Shown here: positions 16,540 to 23,730 of the stretch, piece by piece
Position numbering within the stretch: the first letter of the stretch is position 1
How the letters are laid out: the number at the start of each line of letters is the position of its first letter
NCBI GenBank assembly: GCA_026710655.1
Contig: JAPOQN010000035.1
Location: forward strand, 62,001 to 126,000
From: Chloroflexota bacterium
Lineage (GTDB): Bacteria > Chloroflexota > Dehalococcoidia > Tepidiformales > Tepidiformaceae
Length of the DNA stretch: 64,000 bases
Reading direction: 5' to 3'
Position numbers and translations under genes: made by a program
Notes under the pieces: model-generated
What the model was told of the DNA's origin: nothing
The model's database searches: none
What the model saw: only the letters and a program-made list of their open reading frames with translations

Positions 16540-17913
16540 CTAGGACGGCACGCGGGGCTCCCGCCCCACGAAACGCTTCGGCAGGCGCACCGTCATCGCC
16601 GCGCCGCGCCCGTCTTCGTTCCGCGCCGCCACCGTCCCCCCATGCGCCTGCACCAGGTGCTTCACGATGGCCAGCCCCAGTCCCGCCCCTTCGTCCGCGC
16701 GCGAGTGCTCGGCCTTGTAGAAACGTTCGAAGACGCGGTCCAGGTCCTGAGCGGCGATGCCCGGTCCGTCGTCGCAGACCTCCACCGCCACGAGCGCGTC
16801 CTCGTCGCGCACGTCGACCGTGATCGCGCTCCCCTCGGGGCTGAACTTGAGCGCGTTGTCGAGCAGGTTCGTGACGATGCGCACGGTCGCCGTGCGATCC
16901 GCCTCGACGGCCGGCGTTTCGCCCGAGGGGCCGTCGATGCGCACGTTGCAGGCTTCGAGCCTTGGGGTCAGGCCCGCCTGTGCTTCCGCTACCGCTGATG
17001 CCAGGTCCACCCGCTCCGGCTCGAGGTGGATGGCCCCCGACTCGATGCGCGAGAGGTCGAGCAGCTCGTTTGTGAGGAGCGCCATGCGCTGAACCTGGCT
17101 GTGGATACGGCTGAGGAAGGCGGCCTGCTCGTCGTTCTCGAGGTCGCCCAGCTCGAGCGTCTCCACGAGCGCCCCGATGGCCGCGATCGGCGTGCGCAGC
17201 TCGTGCGAGACGTTACTGATGAAGTCGCGACGCACGTGGTCGACCCGTTGCACGTCCGAGAGGTCGACGAGCACCAGCAGGGCCGCCCAGCTCCCCCCTT
17301 CCGCCACCGGCACCGCCAGCGCCCGCAGGGGGGTGCGCTCCGCACCGAAGGGGACGACCCTCGACGGTGGAGTGCCTTCGCCTGCGAGGGCCTCTCGCAG
17401 GAGCGCGTCGAGCTCGTAATCGCGCACGCTCTCGATGAGGGTGCGGCCAACCACCTCTTCCTCCCCCAGCCCCAGCATTGCGAGCGCCGCCGGGTTGGCG
17501 TACTGCACGTCCGTCTCAGCGTCGACAGCCATGATTCCGTCCGCGGCGGCGGCCAGGGCCGCCTCCAGGCGCGCGTGCTCGGCGGTGATCGCCCGCGAAG
17601 ACTCCTCGAGCGCCGCCGCCATCACGTTGAACTCGTGCGTCAGCTCGGCGGTGGGGCCGGTGGTGCGAATCGCTCGCGCGGAGAGGCTGCTGCCCCGCAG
17701 CGCCCTCGCCGCCTCCGCCGTCTCTCGCACCGACAGTGCGACCGGCCGCAGCAGCAGGAAGGCGCCGGCGAAGCCGCCGCCGCCCGCCACGAGCACGGTC
17801 ACCGTGATCCAGAGGGCATCGCCGGCGGGGGCTGCCACGATCGCGGCGGCCGATGCCGCGAGCAGAGCCGCGACTCCGCTGGCAAGGGCGGCCCGTCCGG
17901 CGAGGCTGCTCAC
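16540..17913 (-). CDS. PhoR-like sensor histidine kinase
   Basis: A 457-residue membrane kinase. Two helices (about 10-30 and 35-56) with almost no loop between them are followed by HAMP (about 57-108), PAS (about 115-215, DGIMAVDAETDVQYANPAAL), HisKA with FISNVSHELRTP (His237), and HATPase with NLLDNALKFSPEG, DDGPGIA and GAGLGLAIVKHL. The lack of an extracytoplasmic domain resembles PhoR, which senses through PstSCAB-PhoU, but other signals are possible. It lies nine bases after the response-regulator gene and forms one operon with it. Confidence 0.93.
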   Translation of the reverse strand: MSSLAGRAALASGVAALLAASAAAIVAAPAGDALWITVTVLVAGGGGFAGAFLLLRPVALSVRETAEAARALRGSSLSARAIRTTGPTAELTHEFNVMAAALEESSRAITAEHARLEAALAAAADGIMAVDAETDVQYANPAALAMLGLGEEEVVGRTLIESVRDYELDALLREALAGEGTPPSRVVPFGAERTPLRALAVPVAEGGSWAALLVLVDLSDVQRVDHVRRDFISNVSHELRTPIAAIGALVETLELGDLENDEQAAFLSRIHSQVQRMALLTNELLDLSRIESGAIHLEPERVDLASAVAEAQAGLTPRLEACNVRIDGPSGETPAVEADRTATVRIVTNLLDNALKFSPEGSAITVDVRDEDALVAVEVCDDGPGIAAQDLDRVFERFYKAEHSRADEGAGLGLAIVKHLVQAHGGTVAARNEDGRGAAMTVRLPKRFVGREPRVPS

Positions 17914-17922
17914 GCCCCCACC

Positions 17923-18630
17923 CTACGCCTCGAAGAGGTATCCGCTCCCGCGCACCGTGCGGATGCGCTCGGGATTGGCCGCATCCGGCTCAATCTTCTG
18001 GCGGAGCCAGCGCATGTGAACGTCCACCGTGCGCGCGTCACCATTGAAGTCGTGCTCCCAGACCGACTCAAGGATGTGCTCGCGGGAGAGCACCTGGCCG
18101 GGATGTCGCAACAAGAATAGCAAGAGCTCGAACTCTCGCGGCTTCATCCGCAACAGGTCGCCATCACGCCGCACCTCGCGCCGCACGGCGTTCACTTCCA
18201 GGTCACCCGATCGCACGATGTCGTCGTCGGGCTGGGACTCTTGCCTGATGGGGGCCCGCCGCAGCAGGGCGCGCACCCGCGCGAGCAGCTCCCGCATTCC
18301 GAACGGCTTGGAGAGATAGTCGTCCGCCCCTGTGTCGAGCCCGGCGACGCGGTCGCCCTCCCCGCCGAGCGCCGTGACCATGATGATCGGAACCTGCGTG
18401 TCCCGCCGCAGTGCCCGGCAGATACCCATGCCGTCGACGCCGGGGAGCATCAGGTCCAGCACGATCACGTCCGGCTCGTGTTCGCGGGCCATGCGCAGGC
18501 CGTCGTCGCCCCGGGCGGCGGTCAACACCTCGTAGCCCTCGCGGCGAAGGTGGTGCGCCATTGCCAGGAGGAGCGCTTCTTCGTCCTCAACGACCAACAC
18601 GGTTGCCGTAGTGGCGGGTGCTGTAGTCAT
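17923..18630 (-). CDS. OmpR/PhoB-family response regulator
   Basis: Receiver domain: VLVVEDEEALLLAM with the acidic pair, VIVLDLMLPGVDG with the phospho-acceptor Asp (residue 59 from this start), MVTALGG and YLSKPFGMRELLARV. DNA-binding domain: winged helix with FELLLFLLRHPGQVLSREHIL, RTVDVHMRWLRQKIE and IRTVRGSGYLFEA. I start at ATG 18630 (MTTAPATTA); an ATG at 18654 would add eight residues but has no ribosome site and lies against the PHO-box-like repeat. Partner of the kinase downstream; together they look like PhoP-PhoR. Confidence 0.93.
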   Translation of the reverse strand: MTTAPATTATVLVVEDEEALLLAMAHHLRREGYEVLTAARGDDGLRMAREHEPDVIVLDLMLPGVDGMGICRALRRDTQVPIIMVTALGGEGDRVAGLDTGADDYLSKPFGMRELLARVRALLRRAPIRQESQPDDDIVRSGDLEVNAVRREVRRDGDLLRMKPREFELLLFLLRHPGQVLSREHILESVWEHDFNGDARTVDVHMRWLRQKIEPDAANPERIRTVRGSGYLFEA

Positions 18631-18652
18631 TTCCGCTTCAGACTCTTTAGAC

Positions 18653-18674
18653 ATTGTGTGAACAGCACTTGAAC
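18653..18674 (-). promoter_or_regulatory. PHO-box-like direct repeat before the response regulator
   Basis: On the minus strand GTTCA occurs twice exactly 11 bases apart (plus-strand TGAAC at 18659-18663 and 18670-18674), the second extended to GTTCACAC. PhoP/PhoB proteins bind 11-base direct repeats, and the Streptomyces unit is GTTCACC. Position just upstream of the regulator gene suggests autoregulation. Only two units are seen. Confidence 0.45.
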
Positions 18675-18748
18675 GGCGAGATACCCCGATCGTCGCACAG
18701 CAGGGCCGGACGCGCCGGATGGAACTGCTGGCGGCGCCAGGGGCAGGA

Positions 18749-19603
18749 CTACCGCCCTCGTTTCTGCGCCACCGCCACCAACCCCTCGACCGCTGCCACC
18801 GGGTCCGGGATGTCGGCGTCGGGCGGACTGATCGCCCGCACGATCGCCAGGTGCTCGATCGCCCGCACCACCACCCAGCGCCACATTAGCGTCGTGTCGA
18901 CCGGCGCCATCAGCTGATACCCCCGCAGGTAGACGAAGGCGGCCATCGGCCGGAACAGGCGGGTGATCACGCGCATCGCCGGACTCGGGTCGAGCGGCTC
19001 GCCCAGCCGCAGCAGCGCCACGGTGCGGGCCACGTCCGACTCGGGTGGCCCGGCTGCGCAGAACCCCCAGTCAATAACGACCCGCCGCCCGCCCGGCTCC
19101 AGCAGGATGTTCCCGGGGTGGAAGTCGCTGTGGCAGAACCGGTCCCCGCCTTCGAGTCCCTCAAGCGTCTCCTCGGCGAGCGCCGCCAGGTGCGGCGGAA
19201 CCTCTACGTTCCCGATCCACTCGCGCACGCGCTCGTGCACGGTTGCGATTCCCTCCGGGGCGGGAAGCGCGTTCAGCTTGGCGTGGATCTTGCCCGTCTC
19301 CCACGACTCCCGCGTCATGAACCACGGTTTGCGACCCACGAGGTCGAGTAGGTTCTCCCCGTCGATGCGCTCCATGATGGTGCCTTCGCGCCCGCCGAGG
19401 CTCATCGCCTCGCCGATGCGCGGCGCCGGGATGCCCCCCGCCAGCGCCGCCGGAATCGCGATCCGTTCCGGCTCGACGTTGCGCTCGTACCCCTCCCGGA
19501 ACAGCCGCAGGGCCTGCCCGTCCTCCCACGCGAAGATCTCCGCCTCGTAACCCTCACCCAGCTTCTCAAGGCTGGCCAGGTCCACGTTCGAGCCCTCCGT
19601 CAT
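18749..19603 (-). CDS. aminoglycoside phosphotransferase-family kinase
   Basis: A 284-residue protein with the APH/choline-kinase fold. FCHSDFHPGNILLEPGGRR contains the catalytic HxDxxxxN and VVIDWGFCAAGPPESDVAR the metal-binding D. EIFAWEDGQALRLFREGY near the N terminus carries the ATP-binding lysine equivalent as Arg (LRLF), which is unusual, while GTIMERIDGENL is the hinge. Such proteins phosphorylate small hydroxylated compounds; resistance to an antibiotic should not be assumed. The ATG overlaps the stop of the CCA-adding enzyme gene, so it is co-translated with it. Confidence 0.87.
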   Translation of the reverse strand: MTEGSNVDLASLEKLGEGYEAEIFAWEDGQALRLFREGYERNVEPERIAIPAALAGGIPAPRIGEAMSLGGREGTIMERIDGENLLDLVGRKPWFMTRESWETGKIHAKLNALPAPEGIATVHERVREWIGNVEVPPHLAALAEETLEGLEGGDRFCHSDFHPGNILLEPGGRRVVIDWGFCAAGPPESDVARTVALLRLGEPLDPSPAMRVITRLFRPMAAFVYLRGYQLMAPVDTTLMWRWVVVRAIEHLAIVRAISPPDADIPDPVAAVEGLVAVAQKRGR

Positions 19604-20997
19604 GACCCCTCCTCGTTCTCGGCGAGCAGCGCCGCCGTGCCGCCCATGCGCCGCGCGATGCGCGCCGCCTCTTCCTTGTCGCCCGGCGCCAGCTCGCCGT
19701 CGAGCACCAGCGTGCTCAGCCGCTCCTTGATGCGCGCGATCCACGGTCCGGGCTCCCGCCCCAGGAGCGCCATCAGCTCGCGGCCATCCAGCGGGCTCTC
19801 CGCCCGCAGCATGGCTGCCTCCTCCGCCTCGACGCGCTCGCAGGCCGCTTCCAGGCGGTCGTGGTACTCGTTGTCGTCGTAGGTGTGGCTGGCATTGTCG
19901 GCCCGCTTCAGTGCGAGCAGGTCGCGCCAGTGCCCGTCCAGCCTCCGCATGAAGCGCCGCACCAACCGACCGTCGTCCGGGTCGGGACGGTCCATGTGGC
20001 GACGCACCAGCAGCGCCAGCAACCCCCCCTCCCGTTTCCCCAGCAGCAGCCGCTCCGTGAGCGCCTCCGCCATCTCCGCCCCCACGATCTCGTGGCGGTA
20101 GAACCCCCACTCGCCGTTCTTCTTGACGTGTCGCACCGGCGGCTTCCCCAGGTCGTGCAGCAGCGCCGCCCAGCGCCGCAGCGAGCGGCTCTCCCGGTCC
20201 GTCGCGATCGCCTGCACCGTCGCAGTCGTGTGCCCCCACACGTCGAACCGGTGGAAGCGGTTCTGCTCGCAGCCGGGCATCGCCGCCAGCTCCGGCAGCA
20301 CGTGCGGAACGCCGCCGATCTCGCGCAGCGCCTCCAGCCCCGCCTCGGGGTGTTCCCCCAGCAGCAGCCGCTCGATCTCCGCCGTCACCCGCTCCTGCGA
20401 AAGCGTGCCCAGTAGCTCCGCCGAGGCCGCCATCGCCGCCTGCGTCTCCGGCTCGATAGCGAATCCGAGCTGGCTCACGAAGCGCACCCCTCGCAGGATG
20501 CGCAGCGGGTCCTCGGCGAAGCGGGTGTTGGGGTCGCCGGGCGCCCGCAGCAGCCCGCGCTCGATGTCGTCCCGACCCCCGAAGGGGTCGCGCAGTTCGC
20601 CCGTGACCGTATGTCGCGCCATCGCGTTGACCGTGAAGTCGCGCCTCGCGAGGTCCTCGTCGATCGAGCTCCCGAAGGTGACATCCGGCCAGCGGCTTCC
20701 CGCCGTGTAGCTGTCCCCCCGGAAGGTCGTGATCTCCGCCCACCCTTCGTCGAGCAGGACGCCCGTCGTGCCGAACCGCTGCCCGATCGTCGTGACGGTC
20801 GTCCCCAACTCCCGCGCGATACGCTCACATTCGTCCGGCAGCGCGCTCGTCGCGTAGTCGGCGTCCGGCTTCGCAGCGGCCGGCCGCTCCTCCGGGGGCG
20901 CGTCGCGAAAGGCATCGCGCACGAGGCCGCCGGCCAGCCACAGCTCGTGCCCGGCCTCCGCGAACGCCGCAACCAGCGCCTCACGCGTCGGTACCAT
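19600..20997 (-). CDS. cca: CCA tRNA nucleotidyltransferase
   Basis: A 465-residue class II nucleotidyltransferase of the PcnB/CCA family. ELWLAGGLVRDAF and KPDADYATSALP give the GGxVRD and DxD motifs; RRDFTVNAMA, DPFGGRDDIERGLLR and FAEDPLRILRGVRF follow in the expected order. An HD-like segment LLHDLGKPPVRHV comes later. It adds or repairs the 3'-CCA of tRNAs, although poly(A) polymerase cannot be excluded by eye. The one tRNA in this window (His) already encodes CCA, so here repair may be the main role. Confidence 0.93.
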   Translation of the reverse strand: MVPTREALVAAFAEAGHELWLAGGLVRDAFRDAPPEERPAAAKPDADYATSALPDECERIARELGTTVTTIGQRFGTTGVLLDEGWAEITTFRGDSYTAGSRWPDVTFGSSIDEDLARRDFTVNAMARHTVTGELRDPFGGRDDIERGLLRAPGDPNTRFAEDPLRILRGVRFVSQLGFAIEPETQAAMAASAELLGTLSQERVTAEIERLLLGEHPEAGLEALREIGGVPHVLPELAAMPGCEQNRFHRFDVWGHTTATVQAIATDRESRSLRRWAALLHDLGKPPVRHVKKNGEWGFYRHEIVGAEMAEALTERLLLGKREGGLLALLVRRHMDRPDPDDGRLVRRFMRRLDGHWRDLLALKRADNASHTYDDNEYHDRLEAACERVEAEEAAMLRAESPLDGRELMALLGREPGPWIARIKERLSTLVLDGELAPGDKEEAARIARRMGGTAALLAENEEGS

Positions 20998-21020
20998 GCT
21001 CCGAGTGTAGAACAGCCCCG

Positions 21021-21048
21021 CTCAAGGGCGCGTCAGCGCCGCGCTCTC
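21021..21048 (-). repeat. single 28-base hairpin repeat unit
   Basis: CTCAAGGGCGCGTC opens a 28-base unit that ends CGCTCTC and is followed by CTCGA. It matches the 28-base unit at 25814-25841 in length, borders and core (GGCGCGTCAGCGC). It forms the 3' end of the cupredoxin coding region. Confidence 0.65.
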
Positions 21049-21519
21049 CTCGACCACGAGCGAGTAGTACATCCCGCCCTCGTAATGCCCCGCGATGTCG
21101 CAGTAGAGCACGTACTGCCCCGGCAGCAGGCTGAACGTCCGCCCCTCCGACCCGCCCGGCAACACCGTCTCGACATTCCCCACCAGCTCCCCCGCCCCCT
21201 CCAGGTCGACGCGCCCCTTCGAGACCGGCAACTCAGCCCCTTCCAGGTCCGTCCGAACGACCACGAAGCTGTGCCGAACCCCGTCGGCGTTCGACAGCTC
21301 GAAGCGCAGGTCGCCGCTCGCTACCACCGGCAACTCCCCGCCCGCCGCCGACCCCAGCCGCCACGCCCCCACCACCTGCACGTTCCCCTCCGCGTCGATG
21401 ACCCGCAGGTCGCCGTGCGAATGCGAGTGCGCATGGAACCCGACGATGGCGACCGTCAGTCCGACAGCCAGCACCAGCCCGACAAACACCGCCCGTCGCC
21501 GCGTCTGCGTGAACCGCAT
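21022..21519 (-). CDS. membrane-anchored cupredoxin
   Basis: A 165-residue protein with an N-terminal membrane helix (about 10-28), a histidine-rich HAHSHSH just outside the membrane, and a C-terminal blue-copper fold. Ligands for type 1 copper can be read: His83 (RHSFVVV), Cys140, His145 and Met150 in YCDIAGHYEGGMYYSLVV. Likely a periplasmic or surface electron carrier or copper-binding protein. No oxidase is adjacent. Its last eight codons are supplied by a copy of the 28-base hairpin repeat described at 25789 and 28976, and the stop TGA is the repeat edge. Confidence 0.85.
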   Translation of the reverse strand: MRFTQTRRRAVFVGLVLAVGLTVAIVGFHAHSHSHGDLRVIDAEGNVQVVGAWRLGSAAGGELPVVASGDLRFELSNADGVRHSFVVVRTDLEGAELPVSKGRVDLEGAGELVGNVETVLPGGSEGRTFSLLPGQYVLYCDIAGHYEGGMYYSLVVEESAALTRP

Positions 21520-21604
21520 GGGTCCATGGTAGCGCTCCCCGGGAACGCTGGTAGCTAGGGGCTCTGGCTCTCGTGGGGGGATGCAAGGTATGGACAGGTA
21601 ATGC

Positions 21605-21618
21605 TACTATTGGTAGTA
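21605..21618 (+). promoter_or_regulatory. palindrome before the MazE-like gene
   Basis: TACTA-TTGG-TAGTA is an inverted repeat nine bases before the antitoxin ATG; TACTAT at its left edge could also be a -10 box. Ribbon-helix-helix antitoxins usually repress their own promoter at such short palindromes, so this is a likely operator. Confidence 0.5.
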
Positions 21619-21626
21619 TTCCAGGT

Positions 21627-21857
21627 ATGAAGGTGAGTATCAGTCTGCCCGAGAAGGACATTGCGTTCATCGATCGGTACATCGCCGAACATGGAGAGCG
21701 ATCCCGGTCAGCGGTCATCCGCAAGGCGCTGGACGTCTTGCTTACCGAGCAGCTCGTGGAAGACTACGTCGAGGCTTTTCGGGAGTGGGAGGCCAGTGGC
21801 GAGGAAGAGGTCTGGGATGCGGCTGCAGGCGATGGTCTGGACGATGAGGAGTGGTAA
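21627..21857 (+). CDS. ribbon-helix-helix antitoxin
   Basis: A 76-residue protein. MKVSISLPEKDIAFIDRYI is the beta strand and first helix of a CopG/ParD-type ribbon-helix-helix DNA-binding domain, RSRSAVIRKALDVLL the second helix, and an acidic C terminus (EASGEEEVWDAAAGDGLDDEEW) probably wraps the toxin. G+C is visibly lower than in the flanking genes. It overlaps the downstream MazF-like toxin start. The ATG at 21627 is preferred over an upstream in-frame ATG because it starts the conserved domain directly. Confidence 0.88.
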   Translation: MKVSISLPEKDIAFIDRYIAEHGERSRSAVIRKALDVLLTEQLVEDYVEAFREWEASGEEEVWDAAAGDGLDDEEW

Positions 21858-22201
21858 GGCGGGGTGACATCGTCTGGGCCGACTTTGGCGCTGCCCGCGA
21901 CTCTGAGGCAGCCAAGCGGCGTCCGGCGGTTGTCGTGAGCGGCGACGGAGCCAACGAGGCGGTGGAGAGGGCTGGAAGCGGTGTGATTGTCCTCGTTCCG
22001 CTCACGAGCAGCATTGATCGCGTTTATCGCTTTCAGGTGCTCGTCCCTGCAGCGCCTACGCGTCTGCCTCGCACCTCCAAAGCCCAGGCCGAGCAGATTC
22101 GGGCGCTCTCCATTCGACGCATCGGTGCCACCATCGGCCATGTTCCGCCCGATCTCATGGCCGAGATCGATGATGCCATCCGCCTCCACCTCGACCTCTA
22201 G
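21851..22201 (+). CDS. MazF/PemK-type endoribonuclease toxin
   Basis: A 116-residue MazF-fold protein. VRRGDIVWADFGAARDSEA, KRRPAVVVSGD and VIVLVPLTSSI, then FQVLVPA, SKAQAEQIRALSIRRIG and PPDLMAEIDDAIRLHL are all at family positions. MazF toxins cleave mRNA or tRNA at short sequences and are neutralised by the antitoxin. The GTG start lies inside the last codons of the antitoxin, so the pair is coupled. The usual PxxG.E loop is GAARDSEAAK here. Lower G+C suggests lateral acquisition. Confidence 0.92.
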   Translation: MVRRGDIVWADFGAARDSEAAKRRPAVVVSGDGANEAVERAGSGVIVLVPLTSSIDRVYRFQVLVPAAPTRLPRTSKAQAEQIRALSIRRIGATIGHVPPDLMAEIDDAIRLHLDL

Positions 22202-22216
22202 CGTATCTTTCCCGCC

Positions 22217-23188
22217 ATGGCACGAATGAAGTTTGGCGTGGTCCTCCCCATGATCGGCTCCCTCGCGAGCACCGAGGCGCTCGACGCCGTCTGTGACAAG
22301 GCCGAAGAGGTTGGCCTCGACTCCATCTGGGTCATCGACCACATCCTCCTGCCCTACAGCATCGGCGCGAAGTACCCCTACAACCTCACCGGTGAGTGGA
22401 TGGCCGGCCAGGGCCCCTGGTGGGACGCCTTCTCGATCATGTCCTACGCCGCCGCCCGCACCAGCACCGTCGAGCTCGGCAGCTGCGTCATCATCCTGCC
22501 CTACCGCCACCCCGTTCACACCGCCAAGATCGTCGCCACCATCGACCAGCTCTCGCGCGGTCGCGTCCATTTCGGCATCGGCGTGGGCTGGATGAAGGAC
22601 GAGTTCGAGAACCTCCAGCTCGACTCCTTCCACCACCGCGGCGCCCTCGTCAACGAACAGATCGAGGTGTTCAAGGAGGTCTGGGCGAACGACCCCGCCT
22701 CCTTCGACGGCGACTACTACCGCTTCAACGAGGTCAGCGTCACCCCGAAGCCGGTCCAGCGGCCCCACCCGCCCCTCCTCGTCGGCGGCAACAGCGAAGC
22801 CGCCCTCGAACGCACCGCCGCCCTCTGCGACGGCTGGCTCGGCATCAGCCTGCGACCCAACCAGCTCGCCGAGCACCGTGCCCGCCTCATCCAGCGCGCC
22901 GAAGCCCACGGGCGCAACGGCGGCGACATGCCCGTCGCCATGCTCCACGGCATCCAGCTCACCGACGACCCCGACCACCGCGCCACCCTCGCCGACCACG
23001 AGCGCGCCCAGGCCGTTGCCGGCACCACCGAGCAGGTCGTCGAGGAACTGCGCGAGTTCGAGGAGGCCGGCCTCACGCACATGATCGCCTCCGCCCGCCG
23101 CTTCGGCCGCCCCGGCGGCGGCCTCGAGGCCGTCCTCGAAGGCATGGACACCCTCGCGCAGGACATCATCCCCGCCGTCCGCGCCTAG
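22217..23188 (+). CDS. LLM-class (F420-type) oxidoreductase
   Basis: A 323-residue luciferase-like TIM-barrel flavin enzyme. KFGVVLPMIG begins it, and VATIDQLSRGRVHFGIGVGW is the signature of the family; VTPKPVQRPHPPLLVGG and CDGWLGISLRP follow. The branch is usually F420-dependent, with FMN-dependent monooxygenases as an alternative. Substrate unknown. It starts 15 bases after the toxin gene on the same strand but is unlike it in base composition. One of three LLM proteins in this window. Confidence 0.9.
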   Translation: MARMKFGVVLPMIGSLASTEALDAVCDKAEEVGLDSIWVIDHILLPYSIGAKYPYNLTGEWMAGQGPWWDAFSIMSYAAARTSTVELGSCVIILPYRHPVHTAKIVATIDQLSRGRVHFGIGVGWMKDEFENLQLDSFHHRGALVNEQIEVFKEVWANDPASFDGDYYRFNEVSVTPKPVQRPHPPLLVGGNSEAALERTAALCDGWLGISLRPNQLAEHRARLIQRAEAHGRNGGDMPVAMLHGIQLTDDPDHRATLADHERAQAVAGTTEQVVEELREFEEAGLTHMIASARRFGRPGGGLEAVLEGMDTLAQDIIPAVRA

Positions 23189-23215
23189 CCCGGCCCGGTC
23201 AGGCGTGGCCCCTCC

Positions 23216-23695
23216 GTGACGCGCGTCATCGGGAGCCTGCTTCCCGCGCGTCCCTACCATTGGCTCGTCGTCCGCGTGGCGAGCCTCCCCGGGATGCCCG
23301 CCCGCAGGCTGCGGCACTCCGTCGTCTTCCGCCACCCCCTTCGCCCCGGTACGGAGCACTACGTGCTGGTCCCCACCGAATACGCACCGGGCGTCCTCGG
23401 CCTCCCCGCCTCCACCGCCCGGCGCCTGCAAGAGGACATCGTGCAATGGGTGGCGGAGAAGGGATGGAGCTTCGTCCAGATCGTCGTGAATTTTGGCGCC
23501 TACCAGGAGACCCCATTCCTCCATGTCCACCTGATGCCCAGCGAAACGCCACCAGAGAGCGGCCTCACCAACCCCGACTGGCTCACCGTGGAGTTGGAGA
23601 ACGACGCTGGCGCCATTCAGTCAGGGCGCAGGGTGGTCCGCTACGACGCCCCCCACAATCTGGCGGAGGTCACAACCGAAGTGAACCGCCGCTAA
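23216..23695 (+). CDS. HIT-like protein with degenerate histidine triad
   Basis: A 159-residue protein. HYVLVPTEYAPGVLGLPASTA, then VQIVVNFGAYQETPFLHVHLMP, matches the HIT fold: conserved Asn-Phe-Gly, followed by HxH, but the third His of HxHxH is replaced by Met. HIT proteins hydrolyse or transfer nucleotides; loss of one His may alter or abolish activity. Assignment rests on this segment, since the N terminus is not distinctive. The start is a GTG at 23216, 28 bases after the LLM stop; an internal start is possible. Confidence 0.6.
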   Translation: MTRVIGSLLPARPYHWLVVRVASLPGMPARRLRHSVVFRHPLRPGTEHYVLVPTEYAPGVLGLPASTARRLQEDIVQWVAEKGWSFVQIVVNFGAYQETPFLHVHLMPSETPPESGLTNPDWLTVELENDAGAIQSGRRVVRYDAPHNLAEVTTEVNRR

Positions 23696-23730
23696 CGCGA
23701 CGCGTGCTCCCGGAGGTGGTTGGCTCTCGC

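Noticed and set aside
18749..19603. Antibiotic-resistance gene (aminoglycoside phosphotransferase)
   Set aside because: Only the general kinase fold is supported; the gene is coupled to cca and shows no specific similarity to known resistance enzymes.
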